Positions 18,965 through 29,171 of a stretch of DNA of 64,000 nucleotides are shown here, one piece after another. Source of the DNA: Candidatus Anammoxibacter sp. (GTDB taxonomy: Bacteria > Planctomycetota > Brocadiia > Brocadiales > Anammoxibacteraceae); contig JAIQZO010000056.1 of NCBI GenBank assembly GCA_021777055.1, positions 101,759-165,758 of the forward strand. The letters run 5' to 3'. The notes under the pieces are model-generated. The model was not told where the DNA came from and did not search any database. It worked only from the letters and a program-made list of their open reading frames with translations. Numbering within the stretch: position 1 is the first letter of the stretch; each line of letters begins with the position of its first letter. A program made the translations under genes and the position numbers.

Positions 18965-19589
18965 ATTTTCACTCTCAAATATCACAAAAGCATCACATAA
19001 TGAATAATACAAAATAACGAAAATAATATGGTGAGTTTTTTTACTTTATTATTTGGATTAGAATATCATTTTTTTTATGGAATGATTTACTTAATTTCAG
19101 AATATCTTTCCTTAGTAGCCAACATTTTTATCTCTCATTATTTTAATATTTTATCTAATAGATAAACATGCTTTTTTTCATATTAGGAGCTGTTACAAAA
19201 TAAGTTGCGTTTATTCTGTTTAGATTCGTACTCTGTAATTGTGCGAATTTATCTTGCAGATATTATAATCAACTGAAAATAAAGTTTTTTTTTTAATTAG
19301 CGCTTACGGCTGACCAGAATCTCCAAAGAGAAGCGCACTCCTATCGCAAACGAATATCTCCCCATACATTATCAAGGCTAAAGCCTTGAGTTACTAAATG
19401 TAACTCAAACCTTCAGATTTGATTCAATTAGAAAAGATACAACTTTCGGAATAGTAAAAAAAAAATTCTTATACTATCAAGTTAAAGGTTCAAAGTTCAC
19501 GGTACAAAGGTTAAATATACGAAAACAAAAAACGTTTAACCTTAAACCTTTAAACCCTAAAAATTTCAAATATTTTTGGCTAGATTTAA

Positions 19590-19661
19590 GTTAAATTTAA
19601 CAAATCTAATTGAACCAAACCGGAAGCGTAGCCTTCGCTGCGTTGAGGATTTGGAGATTGA
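19590..19661 (-). repeat. Dispersed palindromic repeat, copy C
   Basis: The reverse complement reads CTCCAAATCCTCAACGCAGC, then GCTTCCGGTTTGG, then TTCAATTAGATTTGTTAA. It matches copy B (10254-10327) in order and sequence with few changes. Confidence 0.65.
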
Positions 19662-19735
19662 AGATTTAGTAAAGTTCGCCTAAAAATAGTTGAGGATTTG
19701 GAGATTGAAGATTTAGTAAAGTTCGCCTAAAAATA
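19642..19735. repeat. Exact 47-bp tandem duplication
   Basis: The unit starting GTTGAGGATTTGGAGATTG and ending TTCGCCTAAAAATA occurs twice head to tail with no mismatch (19642-19688 and 19689-19735). The first unit is the end of repeat copy C, so slippage or unequal exchange duplicated part of that element recently. Confidence 0.9.
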
Positions 19736-20343
19736 AATGTAAGAAGTTTAGCTTGTTTTGGGACAGCTTCTTAGACTTATAACACAAGAAGTAACCTGAT
19801 AAATAAAAATTAACTACTATTCAAAAAATTGTATGAGATGCGTAATATTTTTCGTACTTTCAGATTTGATTGAAATGGTAACTAATGCTTATATTCAATT
19901 CACTGTGGATTAAATATAAACGGGGATATGTAATTTAGAAATACACAAGGAAAATGTCTATAACCCTGATTATTTTACAAATAATAGAAATGATCTAATT
20001 TCAATGGATACTAACGCCAATAAGCAAAAACTGGTCGACGGTATATTGGAATACAATAGGTGAATCAGGAGAGAATCAAAGAACTACTTTTATAAAATGT
20101 TATTAAGGAATAGTGGATTGTAAAGGTTGGACCTCCAATAATAACATAAATATCATAATAAATGGAATAAGTAGAATAAATAGAAGGACAGTAAATTCTT
20201 ACGAAGGTACTTCAACTAAAGCATCAAAACTTTGTATAGATATATCACGAGTCAATAATGCAAAGAATATCAAATGGAAAAAAGTTAAAAGATAAACTTA
20301 AACTAACGTTTAAAATTTAACATGTAAAAATAAATATACTCAC

Positions 20344-20397
20344 CTACAAGGAGGCGCCTTTGTTAAGCACACAGTGCCTCCTTGTAGAAAATTTTTT
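20344..20397 (+). terminator. Strong intrinsic terminator
   Basis: CTACAAGGAGGC (20344-20355) pairs perfectly with GCCTCCTTGTAG (20376-20387). A TTTTTT run (20392-20397) follows on the plus strand. No annotated plus-strand gene precedes it within 5 kb, so it may end an unrecognised transcript. It could also serve the convergent flavin-protein gene on the minus strand. Confidence 0.75.
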
Positions 20398-20473
20398 ATT
20401 CGACCTTTTAGGTAATGTCAGTAGCTGGTTCTAAATACCAGGTATTAATTATTAATATCATTTTAACAATACA

Positions 20474-20896
20474 CTATAAAACCTCTTCTTCTGGTTTTAA
20501 ACCACCTTTTTTCATATCTCTGAATTCAATTTTTTCAGGGGAAAATACAATTACTACGAATGATGGATCATCTATACCCCCTGGGAAAAACTGTTTCAAA
20601 TCATCTTGCCATATATTTTTTTTACTCTCTAAATCTGAAAAAGTTTCCATCTTTCCAAATAATCTGACATCTCTGGCTGTATTCTCATTGGAAGCGACAA
20701 TACATGCTTCATGTATGCACTCTATCTGATGAACTTTTGGTGAATTTTTATAGGAAGCAAACCATATTTTTAGATCATCTGTCACCTTTTGTACCTGCAT
20801 TACTCTACAAAACGGTTTACATTCAAGACAGGTTGCAACTGTTACATTCTTTACTGAATCTAAAACTTCTTTTACATTTTTTTTAACTTCAGACAT
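20474..20896 (-). CDS. Pyridoxamine-phosphate-oxidase-like flavin split-barrel protein
   Basis: 140 residues, the usual size for single-domain FMN split-barrel proteins. Matching segments include VKNVTVATCLECKPFCRVMQV, IWFASYKNSPKVHQIE, ARDVRLFGKMETF and VVIVFSPEKIEFRDM. The family binds FMN or F420 and includes general stress proteins. ATG start with a weak purine stretch. It stands alone, with a terminator beyond its 3' end. The substrate is unknown. Confidence 0.8.
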   Translation of the reverse strand: MSEVKKNVKEVLDSVKNVTVATCLECKPFCRVMQVQKVTDDLKIWFASYKNSPKVHQIECIHEACIVASNENTARDVRLFGKMETFSDLESKKNIWQDDLKQFFPGGIDDPSFVVIVFSPEKIEFRDMKKGGLKPEEEVL

Positions 20897-21105
20897 AATA
20901 TTTCCTTTATATTCTTTAAGGTTTAACTGAAAATAACTTTTTGTTTTTAACTCTTATCTTCAGATCAACTTTACTCAATCTTAAATCACTAAATACTTAA
21001 CACTATTAAAGCAGTTAATATTGTTCCGATCAAAATATTAATAATATTCAGCTAAAATCTAAAAGTCCAAAAACTAAATTATTTATAGTAAAGTCCCTGT
21101 TTTAT

Positions 21106-22206
21106 TTAATTTAAAATTCTCTGATTTGTTTCTATGTCATCTAGGTATCCTATTTTACCAGGCTCAACAACAACATCTGGTTCCATACTAACCTTTCTTA
21201 TCCATGAGGATTCTAATTTGGGTTTCCAATATAGCTTATGAAATCCAGGATTAACATTATCAAACGAATAGATACCATATCTATCTGTCACAGTTTGCAA
21301 TGGTTTACTATTTCTGGTATCTTTATAATAAGTTAAACCCTCTTTTTTTAATTTAACTAATCTAACTTCGCATCCCTCTAATGGTTCTCCGTTACTAATA
21401 AACCGTCCTTTTACTTTACCAAGATTAACATCTTGAATCGTCCTTCTAACTGGTGGAGACCTTCTATCAACCGTTTCTCGTTTATCATCAACCGGTGGTG
21501 CTTGTTCCTGTTTCTTTAACGTTTTATCTAGTAAATCAAAACCTCCGGAAGTTGATGAAGATTTTTTAGATTTTCCACCTTTTATCTCTGACAATAATTG
21601 ACTTTTTACTCTATCTTTTGATGTCTTGATCTCAGATAACAGGTCACTTTTAACATTACTTTTTGCTTTATATTTATCTCTTTTCTCGTCAATGTTTTCA
21701 TTTTCCGAATCCTCTTCCAAAGAAACAAAATCTGAAAAAACGTCATCATTTCTATTAGATGATCTCTGTTCAAAACGGTTACGACTACTCTGGTTTGATC
21801 TTTTATTTTTATCTCCATAGCCAACAGTAGTTGTTTTTTCAACGTTTTTTGATTGTCCGTACTGCGTATTTGGTTTTGAGAAATCCATTTCTACAGACCG
21901 TATAACATTTCTAGGAAAATTTATAACTACTTCCTTTTCAAACATACTTATAACTTTACATTGTACTCTGGCCCTATTGATCAAAATTAAATCATCTGAA
22001 AATTCTGAAGAGTCATTAAATGCCATAGTGACAGAAAAGATATCCGATTTTGAAACAGACAAAATGACATTATCTGTTTCCATTTTATTTATCTTTGCTT
22101 CTATTCCTATTTCTGCGTTTTTAAAATATATTATATCTCCATATAAAATATCATAATGGAAAAATAGCAGACAAATAATGGATAATCCTAAACAAATGTT
22201 TCTCAA
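21106..22206 (-). CDS. Exported protein with C-terminal carboxypeptidase-regulatory-like domain
   Basis: 366 residues. A signal peptide (ICLGLSIICLLFFHYDIL) is followed by a beta-rich N-terminal part, a low-complexity lysine/serine-rich middle (about residues 125-255) with repeated SDLLSEIKTSKDR/SQLLSEIKGGKS units, and a C-terminal beta-sandwich from about residue 263. That sandwich (VKGRFISNGEPLEGCEVRLV, TVTDRYGIYSFDNVNPGFHKLYW) is typical of carboxypeptidase-regulatory-like/CarboxypepD_reg domains. It is probably an extracytoplasmic adhesion or scaffold protein. It lies downstream of the TPR gene on the same strand. No enzyme motif is seen. Confidence 0.7.
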   Translation of the reverse strand: MRNICLGLSIICLLFFHYDILYGDIIYFKNAEIGIEAKINKMETDNVILSVSKSDIFSVTMAFNDSSEFSDDLILINRARVQCKVISMFEKEVVINFPRNVIRSVEMDFSKPNTQYGQSKNVEKTTTVGYGDKNKRSNQSSRNRFEQRSSNRNDDVFSDFVSLEEDSENENIDEKRDKYKAKSNVKSDLLSEIKTSKDRVKSQLLSEIKGGKSKKSSSTSGGFDLLDKTLKKQEQAPPVDDKRETVDRRSPPVRRTIQDVNLGKVKGRFISNGEPLEGCEVRLVKLKKEGLTYYKDTRNSKPLQTVTDRYGIYSFDNVNPGFHKLYWKPKLESSWIRKVSMEPDVVVEPGKIGYLDDIETNQRILN

Positions 22207-22544
22207 ATTAAACCTATTTCTTGTATATTTTAATTAAGTTTTTCTAATTTAATATTATACCTAAATTGAGTAATTCTTTTGCTAAAAAATATGAAATTTG
22301 TTGCAGCAGGATGTATTACTTTATAAAGGCTTCTTTTTAAAAAGATTTTGTAGTTTTTATGGAATACAGAATTTTGGAGTCGGAAGTCAGAATAATAGAA
22401 AACATGATACAGGAAGTAAATACAAATTTACAACTAATAACTCTATTGTAAAAACAAACACAAATCTATACTCTATTCGGAATTCTATTTACTGACTCCT
22501 GTATTTTGGTTGCGGCTTTACTTTATTTTTTTATTTAAAATCTA
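22207..22544. repeat. Spacer with 'AATTCTG..CTGTATT' repeat family
   Basis: It contains GGAATACAGAATTTTGGAGTC near 22360 and an oppositely oriented GAATTCTATTTACTGACTCC near 22480. TTTTGGTTGCGGC beyond the second arm recurs as ATTTGGTTGCAGC near 50930. Related words occur at 13422-13448 and 35123-35267. Confidence 0.5.
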
Positions 22545-24530
22545 TCACTTGAGCTTTTTATAAATAGAAAATTCTCTATCCGCTTCCTTTGTCTTCCATC
22601 GAGCTCTGTAAATGGTTCCCAACGCAAAATGGGCTTCGGCATTATCGGGGTCTAATTCAATAGCTTTTTTCAACCAGAACATAGAATCATCCATATCACC
22701 TTTTTTTGCGTAAGCTATACCTAAATTATAATTAGCCTCAACATAATTAGGATCTAATTCGATTGTTCTCTTATATTCATATATTGCTTCTTCATATTTA
22801 CCTTTATAATCGTAAGCTACACCTAAATTGTTATGAACTTTTACATAGTTTGGATCTATTTCCAACGCCTTTTTCCATTCAGCTGCAGCGCTATCAAGAT
22901 CGCCTAAATGTCTATGTATTAAACCCAAATTATAATGTGCCTTTGCGTGCTTAGGATCTAGTTCTATTGCTTTATTTAGTGCGGACACAGCATCATCAAC
23001 CATCTCTTTTTCCATATAAATTGAACCTAAATGATAGTGAGCTTGAGCGTAATTAGGTTCTAGATCTAAAACAGTATTAAATGCTTTAATAGCTTTGTCA
23101 ATCTGACCCGTACTATAATAAGCAAATCCTAAATTATTATATGCCTTATAATTTCTTTTATCTGCTTCAATCGCTTTTTTCCATTCAACAACAGAATCAT
23201 TAGTTTGACCTTTATCACTATAACAATTGCCAAGTAAAAAATGTAAACTGCTATTATTTGGGATATTCACAATACCCTCTTTTAATAGGTCAATTGCTTT
23301 ATCTGTCTCTTTTCTTTCAATGTATACAATGCTTGAGTTGTAATAAGCTTCAACATAATTTTTTTTCAGTTCCAGCGCTTTCCTATATGCTTCAAGGGAT
23401 TCGTTATATAACATCTGTTTAAAATATGCAAACCCAATATTTATATAAGCTTTACTATAATCTGGTTTTATTTTTAAAGCAATTTTAAGTGCAACAATAG
23501 CATCTTCATATTTTTCTTTCTCTAGATATATAAGGCCTATATTGTAATAAGCCTTTTCGTGTTTATCGTCTAACTCAATAACTTTTTGAAAAAGAGATAC
23601 TGCCTTATTAAGGTCACCCATACTATGATAAGTTATCCCTATGTTATAAAAATTATTGGCATCATCGGGGAATATTTCCGAAGCCTTTTTATACTCAGCT
23701 ATCGCCTCTTTAAATTTTCCTTTTTCCTGAAATGTAATTGCCATATAATTTAATACTCTAACGTCTTTTGGATTAATTTCCAACGCCTTGTTCCAATTAA
23801 TAACTGCTTCATTAATCATTCCATCATTATAATAAACTATTCCCAAATTATAATATGCATCTGCAAAAGCAGGTGCTAACTCAATGGCTTTATTTAAGGC
23901 TTTTATTGAATCTTTAGATAATCCCTTTGTAAAATATGCCGTTCCCAAATTGTAGTAAGCTTCAGCATAACCAGTATTAACCTTAATAGCCTTCTCATAT
24001 TCAGCAATTGCTTCATCTAATAGTCCGCTCTTCATATAAACAATACCAAGGTTATTTATTGCCTGAAAGTAACCAGGATCAATTGTTAACACTTGATTAA
24101 ATAATAAAGCAGCTTTTTCCAGCAATCCGTTTTCTATATACAATACGCCTATATTATACAAGGCCATTGTATTATTAGAGTCAATTTCTATAATTTTATT
24201 AAAAGTTTCAATTGCAGTTTCTCTGTTGCCTCTCTTTGCCGCAATAATGCCAAGATAAAAGTATGCATTAATGTGTCCACTCTCTGTCTGTATAATAGTA
24301 TTAAATTCAGTAATAGCATCATCTATCATGCCATTATCATAATAAGTAATTCCAAGGTTATAACGTGCATCCAAATTATCAGGTTCCAATTTTATAACCG
24401 ACTGTAGTTCAGTAATAGCATTATTAAGATCTGTTGTTTTTTCTTGATTTTGAGAAAAAACTTTATTACTAAACAGCAAAGTTATAGTAATAAATAATAA
24501 CAAGATATTAATGTATACACATTTTTTCAT
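22545..24530 (-). CDS. Exported TPR-repeat protein
   Basis: 661 residues. A signal peptide (INILLLFITITLLFSNKVFS) is followed by about 18 consecutive 34-residue TPR units of the kind 'AYYNLGIVYYNDGMINEAVINWNKALEINP', covering almost the whole chain. There is no extra domain. TPR superhelices bind partner peptides; a periplasmic or outer-membrane assembly role is plausible. The gene starts only 17 bp after the membrane protein gene upstream, so the two are likely cotranscribed. Confidence 0.88.
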   Translation of the reverse strand: MKKCVYINILLLFITITLLFSNKVFSQNQEKTTDLNNAITELQSVIKLEPDNLDARYNLGITYYDNGMIDDAITEFNTIIQTESGHINAYFYLGIIAAKRGNRETAIETFNKIIEIDSNNTMALYNIGVLYIENGLLEKAALLFNQVLTIDPGYFQAINNLGIVYMKSGLLDEAIAEYEKAIKVNTGYAEAYYNLGTAYFTKGLSKDSIKALNKAIELAPAFADAYYNLGIVYYNDGMINEAVINWNKALEINPKDVRVLNYMAITFQEKGKFKEAIAEYKKASEIFPDDANNFYNIGITYHSMGDLNKAVSLFQKVIELDDKHEKAYYNIGLIYLEKEKYEDAIVALKIALKIKPDYSKAYINIGFAYFKQMLYNESLEAYRKALELKKNYVEAYYNSSIVYIERKETDKAIDLLKEGIVNIPNNSSLHFLLGNCYSDKGQTNDSVVEWKKAIEADKRNYKAYNNLGFAYYSTGQIDKAIKAFNTVLDLEPNYAQAHYHLGSIYMEKEMVDDAVSALNKAIELDPKHAKAHYNLGLIHRHLGDLDSAAAEWKKALEIDPNYVKVHNNLGVAYDYKGKYEEAIYEYKRTIELDPNYVEANYNLGIAYAKKGDMDDSMFWLKKAIELDPDNAEAHFALGTIYRARWKTKEADREFSIYKKLK

Positions 24531-24547
24531 ATGATATCCCCAAACAT

Positions 24548-25399
24548 TTACGGTTTTAACAATTTATCATTAATTTGATTGCTGATTTGAGATACAACAT
24601 GTTCTTCCTCTAATTTTTTTTCAAATTTTAATTTACTTTGATCAATATTAAGTGAGTCTTTTTTATCAAAGCTTGGAACCATATTTTTAAAGTAATTTTC
24701 ATAAGGTAGATCGACAGTTTCAATTATTTCTTTTGGTAATTTAGTAGGAAAATCAATTAATCCTTCATATCTCTCTGAAACTACAGTAACAACCTCTTGC
24801 TGCGGTTTCTCTAATCCTTTTAATTGTAGTTTATAAATTGCAGCAAACAGAGGAAAGTCTATGTCATTACTTTTATGTTTATTAACATTATCCTTATAAT
24901 AAGCTTCATGTGGTAGTATCACTGGGTTATTAACCATAACTGTCTTTTCAGGTTTTTCAAATGTTGACTCAATTGTTGATTTTTCTGTCATTTTTTGATG
25001 AAAATCTATCCTTCTAGTCTTGTTAACCTGTTTCTTTTCATCTGATTTATTACCTATAACATCTTTATTAAAAAAAAGTTTTTTAGTTAACAAATTACCT
25101 ATAACAATCTCTCTTAAAGTATATTTTTCATCTTCTTTAATCTGTAAATAATAGTTTGATAAGAGAAAAATAACGGCTAACAGTACTGATAAAACAATAG
25201 ATGTGATCCCTGCAGATTGAGGATATATTTTTTGCAAAGCATATAAAAACAGAACAAACAAAACAGAAGAACCACCAACCTCTATCAACCCTGCTTGTGG
25301 TTTGCCTTTAAACGTCATATATATAAATACTACAGTAATAATAAAAAACGTAATACTTAAATATATAAGAATACTCTTTATCTTATCTTTATTTGGCAT
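24548..25399 (-). CDS. Membrane protein of unknown function
   Basis: 283 residues. Three N-terminal membrane helices (ILIYLSITFFIITVVFIYM; SVLFVLFLYALQKIYP; SIVLSVLLAVIFLLSNYYL) lead to a polar ~185-residue tail. The tail holds two similar phrases, LPHEAYYKDNVN and LPYENYFKNMVP, which may be short repeats. No family is recognised. Its position 17 bp upstream of the TPR gene suggests a shared complex. Confidence 0.6.
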   Translation of the reverse strand: MPNKDKIKSILIYLSITFFIITVVFIYMTFKGKPQAGLIEVGGSSVLFVLFLYALQKIYPQSAGITSIVLSVLLAVIFLLSNYYLQIKEDEKYTLREIVIGNLLTKKLFFNKDVIGNKSDEKKQVNKTRRIDFHQKMTEKSTIESTFEKPEKTVMVNNPVILPHEAYYKDNVNKHKSNDIDFPLFAAIYKLQLKGLEKPQQEVVTVVSERYEGLIDFPTKLPKEIIETVDLPYENYFKNMVPSFDKKDSLNIDQSKLKFEKKLEEEHVVSQISNQINDKLLKP

Positions 25400-25550
25400 A
25401 TGAATTTTTATTATTTTGTAACATTAAATATAACTCTATTATATATTTCAAACAGTCATAAATTATAACATTTAATTGGTTACTATGTTGGAGAACATTT
25501 AAATATAGTTAAAGATAGATTGATAAATACTTGAATTTCTGGTTACATCG

Positions 25551-26111
25551 TTACTGTAATAGTCCTTTTTCATTAAATATTTCTGCAGTGAAAACAAAAA
25601 TTTCAACATCATTATCTTTCCACGCATCAGAATGTAATCCCGCTTTTCCATAACAGCAATTTGACAAAAATTCCTCTTTACTCCATCCGGTCTCTAAAGC
25701 TACCTGCGGCAAAAAACATCCTAATTTAAATCCTTTTTTTATATAAATACCATGAACACCTAATTCTATGTCTAATGGATTATCTATCTTTTTCAAAGGT
25801 GAGAGTACTGATATTTCAATATTTATATCGTCAACTTCCTCAGATGTTATACGATCAAAAACAAAACGGGAATCATCTGTGGCAGAAGAAGCTGCGGTCT
25901 GAGCTACTAGTTTATATAAAGGTATATCAGAATCAAAATGTCCTAAACAACCTCGCAGTTTTCCACTGTTTTTTAGTGTGACGAATACACCTTGTTTCCC
26001 TTGTAATTCATTATTATCACAAATAATATTAATATCTTTTTTTTTATAAATAACAGATTCTATACTCTTTCGTGCAATGCTTAAAAGCTCTCTTTTAGAA
26101 TTATCATTCAT
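25551..26111 (-). CDS. AMMECR1-domain protein (AmmeMemoRadiSam protein A type)
   Basis: 186 residues covering an AMMECR1 domain: GVFVTLKNSGKLRGCLGHF, AASSATDDSRFVFDRITSEEV, INIEISVLSPLKKI, GIYIKKGFKLGCFLPQVALETGW and FLSNCCYGKAG. The LRGCLG signature is intact. The biochemical role of the family is not settled; it is often encoded with a Memo-like protein and a radical SAM enzyme, which are not adjacent here. It lies downstream of the EF-G-like gene. Confidence 0.9.
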   Translation of the reverse strand: MNDNSKRELLSIARKSIESVIYKKKDINIICDNNELQGKQGVFVTLKNSGKLRGCLGHFDSDIPLYKLVAQTAASSATDDSRFVFDRITSEEVDDINIEISVLSPLKKIDNPLDIELGVHGIYIKKGFKLGCFLPQVALETGWSKEEFLSNCCYGKAGLHSDAWKDNDVEIFVFTAEIFNEKGLLQ

Positions 26112-26202
26112 TCTTTAAACTTAGGTGTTTGTTATTAATTAAGGAGGTATCTGGAAATAAGTTTTACATTTTATACGCATCATCGCTATCTTTGCTTAAA
26201 CC

Positions 26203-26300
26203 TAAATCACTAAATCTTCAATATCTTCAATATAGCTATGCTATGCTTCCGGTTTGATCCTTTCAGTTTGTGAAAATCTAACATTAATCTGAACTCAAAA
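26203..26300 (+). repeat. Dispersed palindromic repeat, copy D (diverged)
   Basis: It shows ATCTTTGCTTAAACC just before, then CTAAATCTTCAAT, GCTTCCGGTTTGATCC, TTCAG..TGAAAATCTAACATTAATCTGAAC. This is the same order as copies A and B with more substitutions. Confidence 0.5.
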
Positions 26301-26337
26301 TGCACAACTTATTTCAAGACACCTCCTAAGTAAAAAA

Positions 26338-28392
26338 TCATGTCTCCGATTTTTCTAAAAATTTTCTCTCATTACTTATGATTTTTGTAGCAATATTCGG
26401 AGAAATAATATCATAATGACAAAACTCTAAAGTGTATGTTCCCTGACCTCCGGTTATGGACATTAATTCAGATTCGTAATTTAATATCTCGGCCATAGGT
26501 ACTTCTGCTCTGATAACCTGCATATCATCATGAACATCCATTCCCAGAATATGTCCTCTCCTACCTGAAATATTTCCTGAAATTTCCCCCATAAATTCAC
26601 CGGGTATAACCACATCTAAATGTACAATAGGTTCCAATAAAACAGGTTTTGCATCATTAAAAGCCTCTTGTAATGCCTTTGAAGCAGCTATCTTAAAAGC
26701 AGCTTCGGACGAATCTACATTATGAAACGAACCATCGTAAAGCTCTACATGTATATCAACAACAGAATGACCGCAAAGAATTCCCTTTTTTAGAGCTTCT
26801 TTAATACCCTTTTCAACTGCTGGTATATATTGCCCCGGAATGGTCCCGCCTACAATTGAATTTTTAAAAACGAAACCTTTACCCCGTTCCAATGGTTCTA
26901 TACGCAAGTGAACCTCTCCGTATTGTCCATGTCCACCAGACTGTTTTTTATGTTTGTATTTAGCGGAAGACTTACTAGTTATAGTCTCTTTATAAGGAAT
27001 TTTTGGGGCTTTAGATTCCACATCAATCTGAAAACGTTTCTTTAAACGTCCAAGCATAATACTTAAATGAAGATTACTTATACCTGTAACAACCAGCTCG
27101 TTAGTTTCTAAATTATGTGATACCTTAAATGTTTTATCTTCATCTGATAATTTTACCAACGCTTCACTTATCTTATGTTCCATACCTTTACTCTTAGGTT
27201 CAAGTGCTAATGAAACCATTGGAGTAGGATATATTATTTTAGAAAAAACACCTTTCTCTTTTTCAGTACACAAAGTATCAGATATTTTTATATCGTCCAA
27301 TTTGGAAACAGCAATAATATCACCTGGTATTGCATATTCTACAGGTCGCTGTTCTTTGCCAAAAACCCTAAACATATGAACACCCTTCTCTTTTTTTTCC
27401 AAACGGCTATTAAAAAAAGAGATATCGTTTTCCAATACTCCTGAAAAAACCCTGAAATAACTTAACTTTCCTACAAATGGATCTATAACAGACTTAAACA
27501 CTTGGGCAGTAAAAGGATTCTCTTCATTTGATTCAATCTTTTTAATATTACCTGTATCCGCATCATTTAATTCCATTCCTGAAACTTCTTTAGGTGAAGG
27601 AAAATGATCAGCTACAGTATCCATTATTTCAGTAATACCGATCCCCTTACGGCTGGAACAGAAAAATACAGGAACCAGGTTTCCTTTTGCAATGGCTTTA
27701 TCCATACATCTACCCAAATCATCATCACTAATATCTGCACCATCCAGATATTTTTCCATCAAATCATCATTTATAGATACAATTGCCTCTATAAGCTTTT
27801 CATTTGTAGAACCGATATTGCCAGCAACGTTTGTACTATCTGAATCTTTATCAGGTTTTAATGTTCCAAAAACAGCTTTAAATCCTTCACCATTTCCATC
27901 AGGAAGGTTTACCGGAACACACTCATTTCCAAAATTATCATTAATTGACTTCAAAATAGATTCAGTATCAATATTATCGCCATCCATTTTTGTTATCACA
28001 ATTGCCCTGGCTAATCCCTTTTTTTTTACCATGTTCCAAACCTTACGCGTGTTCATCTGAATTCCATTAAGAGCAGAAACTTCAATCAAAGCAATATCCG
28101 CTGCAACCATAGGACCTATCATATTCGATACAAAATCATGGTACCCTGGGGTATCAATTATATTAATATCTTTATCTTTCCAATTAAAATATGCTATAGC
28201 TGAATCTATAGATATTTTTTTTTCAATCTCATCAAACTCACTATCCAAAATTGAATTACCATCATCAACAGAACCTAAACGGTTAGTTGCCTTAGCCATA
28301 AAAAGCATAGATTCGGCAAGAGAGGTTTTTCCACTAGATGCATGTCCAACAAGAATTATGTTTCTAATATTTTCTACTTTGCGATCTACCAT
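26338..28392 (-). CDS. Elongation factor G-like GTPase (EF-G2 type)
   Basis: 684 residues. GTPase motifs: P-loop GHASSGKTS, switch II DTPGYHDF and guanine specificity TKMD. EF-G domains II-V follow (PFTAQVFKSVIDPFVGKLSYFRVFSG, KHKKQSGGHGQYGEVHLRIEPL, GGTIPGQYIPAVEKGIKEAL, ending GTYTLEFCHYDII). The sequence is of the divergent 'elongation factor G-like' group often found beside another fusA. It may act in ribosome recycling or a specialised translation step. It sits between hisA and the AMMECR1 gene. Confidence 0.9.
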   Translation of the reverse strand: MVDRKVENIRNIILVGHASSGKTSLAESMLFMAKATNRLGSVDDGNSILDSEFDEIEKKISIDSAIAYFNWKDKDINIIDTPGYHDFVSNMIGPMVAADIALIEVSALNGIQMNTRKVWNMVKKKGLARAIVITKMDGDNIDTESILKSINDNFGNECVPVNLPDGNGEGFKAVFGTLKPDKDSDSTNVAGNIGSTNEKLIEAIVSINDDLMEKYLDGADISDDDLGRCMDKAIAKGNLVPVFFCSSRKGIGITEIMDTVADHFPSPKEVSGMELNDADTGNIKKIESNEENPFTAQVFKSVIDPFVGKLSYFRVFSGVLENDISFFNSRLEKKEKGVHMFRVFGKEQRPVEYAIPGDIIAVSKLDDIKISDTLCTEKEKGVFSKIIYPTPMVSLALEPKSKGMEHKISEALVKLSDEDKTFKVSHNLETNELVVTGISNLHLSIMLGRLKKRFQIDVESKAPKIPYKETITSKSSAKYKHKKQSGGHGQYGEVHLRIEPLERGKGFVFKNSIVGGTIPGQYIPAVEKGIKEALKKGILCGHSVVDIHVELYDGSFHNVDSSEAAFKIAASKALQEAFNDAKPVLLEPIVHLDVVIPGEFMGEISGNISGRRGHILGMDVHDDMQVIRAEVPMAEILNYESELMSITGGQGTYTLEFCHYDIISPNIATKIISNERKFLEKSET

Positions 28393-28445
28393 CTGTTTTC
28401 TCCTATAAAAACAAATGTATAATTGGCAAAAACTATCTCTTATTT

Positions 28446-29171
28446 TTAATTATTCTCTAAATAACTAATGGCCTCTTCAAACTCTATTTTTCCGTCATAG
28501 AGAGCTTTACCAATTATAGCACCATCTATATTTAACTCATTTAATGATTTAATATCTAATATTGATGAAACACCTCCGGATGCTATTAAATCTATATCCT
28601 TTATTTCTCTTTTAATATTTTCCATCAAAGTAAGATTAGGTCCTTCCAGCATACCGTCTTTATTTATATCCGTAACAATAAATGAACACAATTCATATTT
28701 TGATAATTCTTTAGCAAACTCTACAGCAGAAACATTTTCAGTTTGAAGCCACCCTTCAGTAGCAATATTCCCGTTTTTGGTATCTACTGCTACGGAAATT
28801 TTACCTGGGAATTTACTACATAGTTCTTCAACCCATTCAGGTGATTTTACTGCACGTGTACCTATAATAACCCTGTTCACACCCTTTTCTAAAAGTCTTT
28901 CAACCGTATCATTAGTTCTAATCCCACCACCAACCTGTATTGTAACACCTGGTATACTATCAATTATATCACCAATTACTTTAATATTAACAGGTAAACC
29001 CTTTGCCGCTCCGTCGAGATCAACTAAATGCATAAACTTTGCGCCCTTATCTTTCCATTTTTTTGCCATCTCAACAGGATTATCAGAATAAACTGTCTCT
29101 TTATCATAGTCTCCTTGTATCAACCGGACACATCTACCATCTTTTAAATCTATAGCAGGTATTATTATCAT
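28446..29171 (-). CDS. hisA: ProFAR isomerase (histidine biosynthesis)
   Basis: 241 residues, a (beta/alpha)8 barrel. Signature segments: IIPAIDLKDGRCVRLIQGDY with the N-terminal catalytic Asp, VQVGGGIR-like TIQVGGGIRTNDTVERLL, and FIVTDINKDGMLEGPN with the second catalytic Asp, then IASGGVSS. It catalyses the Amadori rearrangement of ProFAR to PRFAR. Its ATG overlaps the hisH stop codon by one base (TAATG), indicating coupled translation. Confidence 0.96.
   Translation of the reverse strand: MIIIPAIDLKDGRCVRLIQGDYDKETVYSDNPVEMAKKWKDKGAKFMHLVDLDGAAKGLPVNIKVIGDIIDSIPGVTIQVGGGIRTNDTVERLLEKGVNRVIIGTRAVKSPEWVEELCSKFPGKISVAVDTKNGNIATEGWLQTENVSAVEFAKELSKYELCSFIVTDINKDGMLEGPNLTLMENIKREIKDIDLIASGGVSSILDIKSLNELNIDGAIIGKALYDGKIEFEEAISYLENN

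Larger units (their letters stand above)
18965..20473. other. Repeat-rich spacer (about 1.5 kb)
   Basis: It includes a 'CAAGGCTAAAGCCTTGAGTT' palindrome (about 19371-19391) that recurs near the right end of the window, repeat copy C, an exact 47-bp tandem duplication, and an orphan terminator at 20344. Between about 19925 and 20295 there are short open segments (for example a 60-codon frame at 20113-20295) without recognisable features. They could be remains of a decayed gene or an unknown transcript. Confidence 0.5.

Noticed and set aside
20113..20295. 60-codon frame in the spacer before the orphan terminator
   Set aside because: Low-complexity Asn/Ile-rich translation with no ribosome-binding site or homologue recognised; not called as a gene, only noted as part of a possible transcript.
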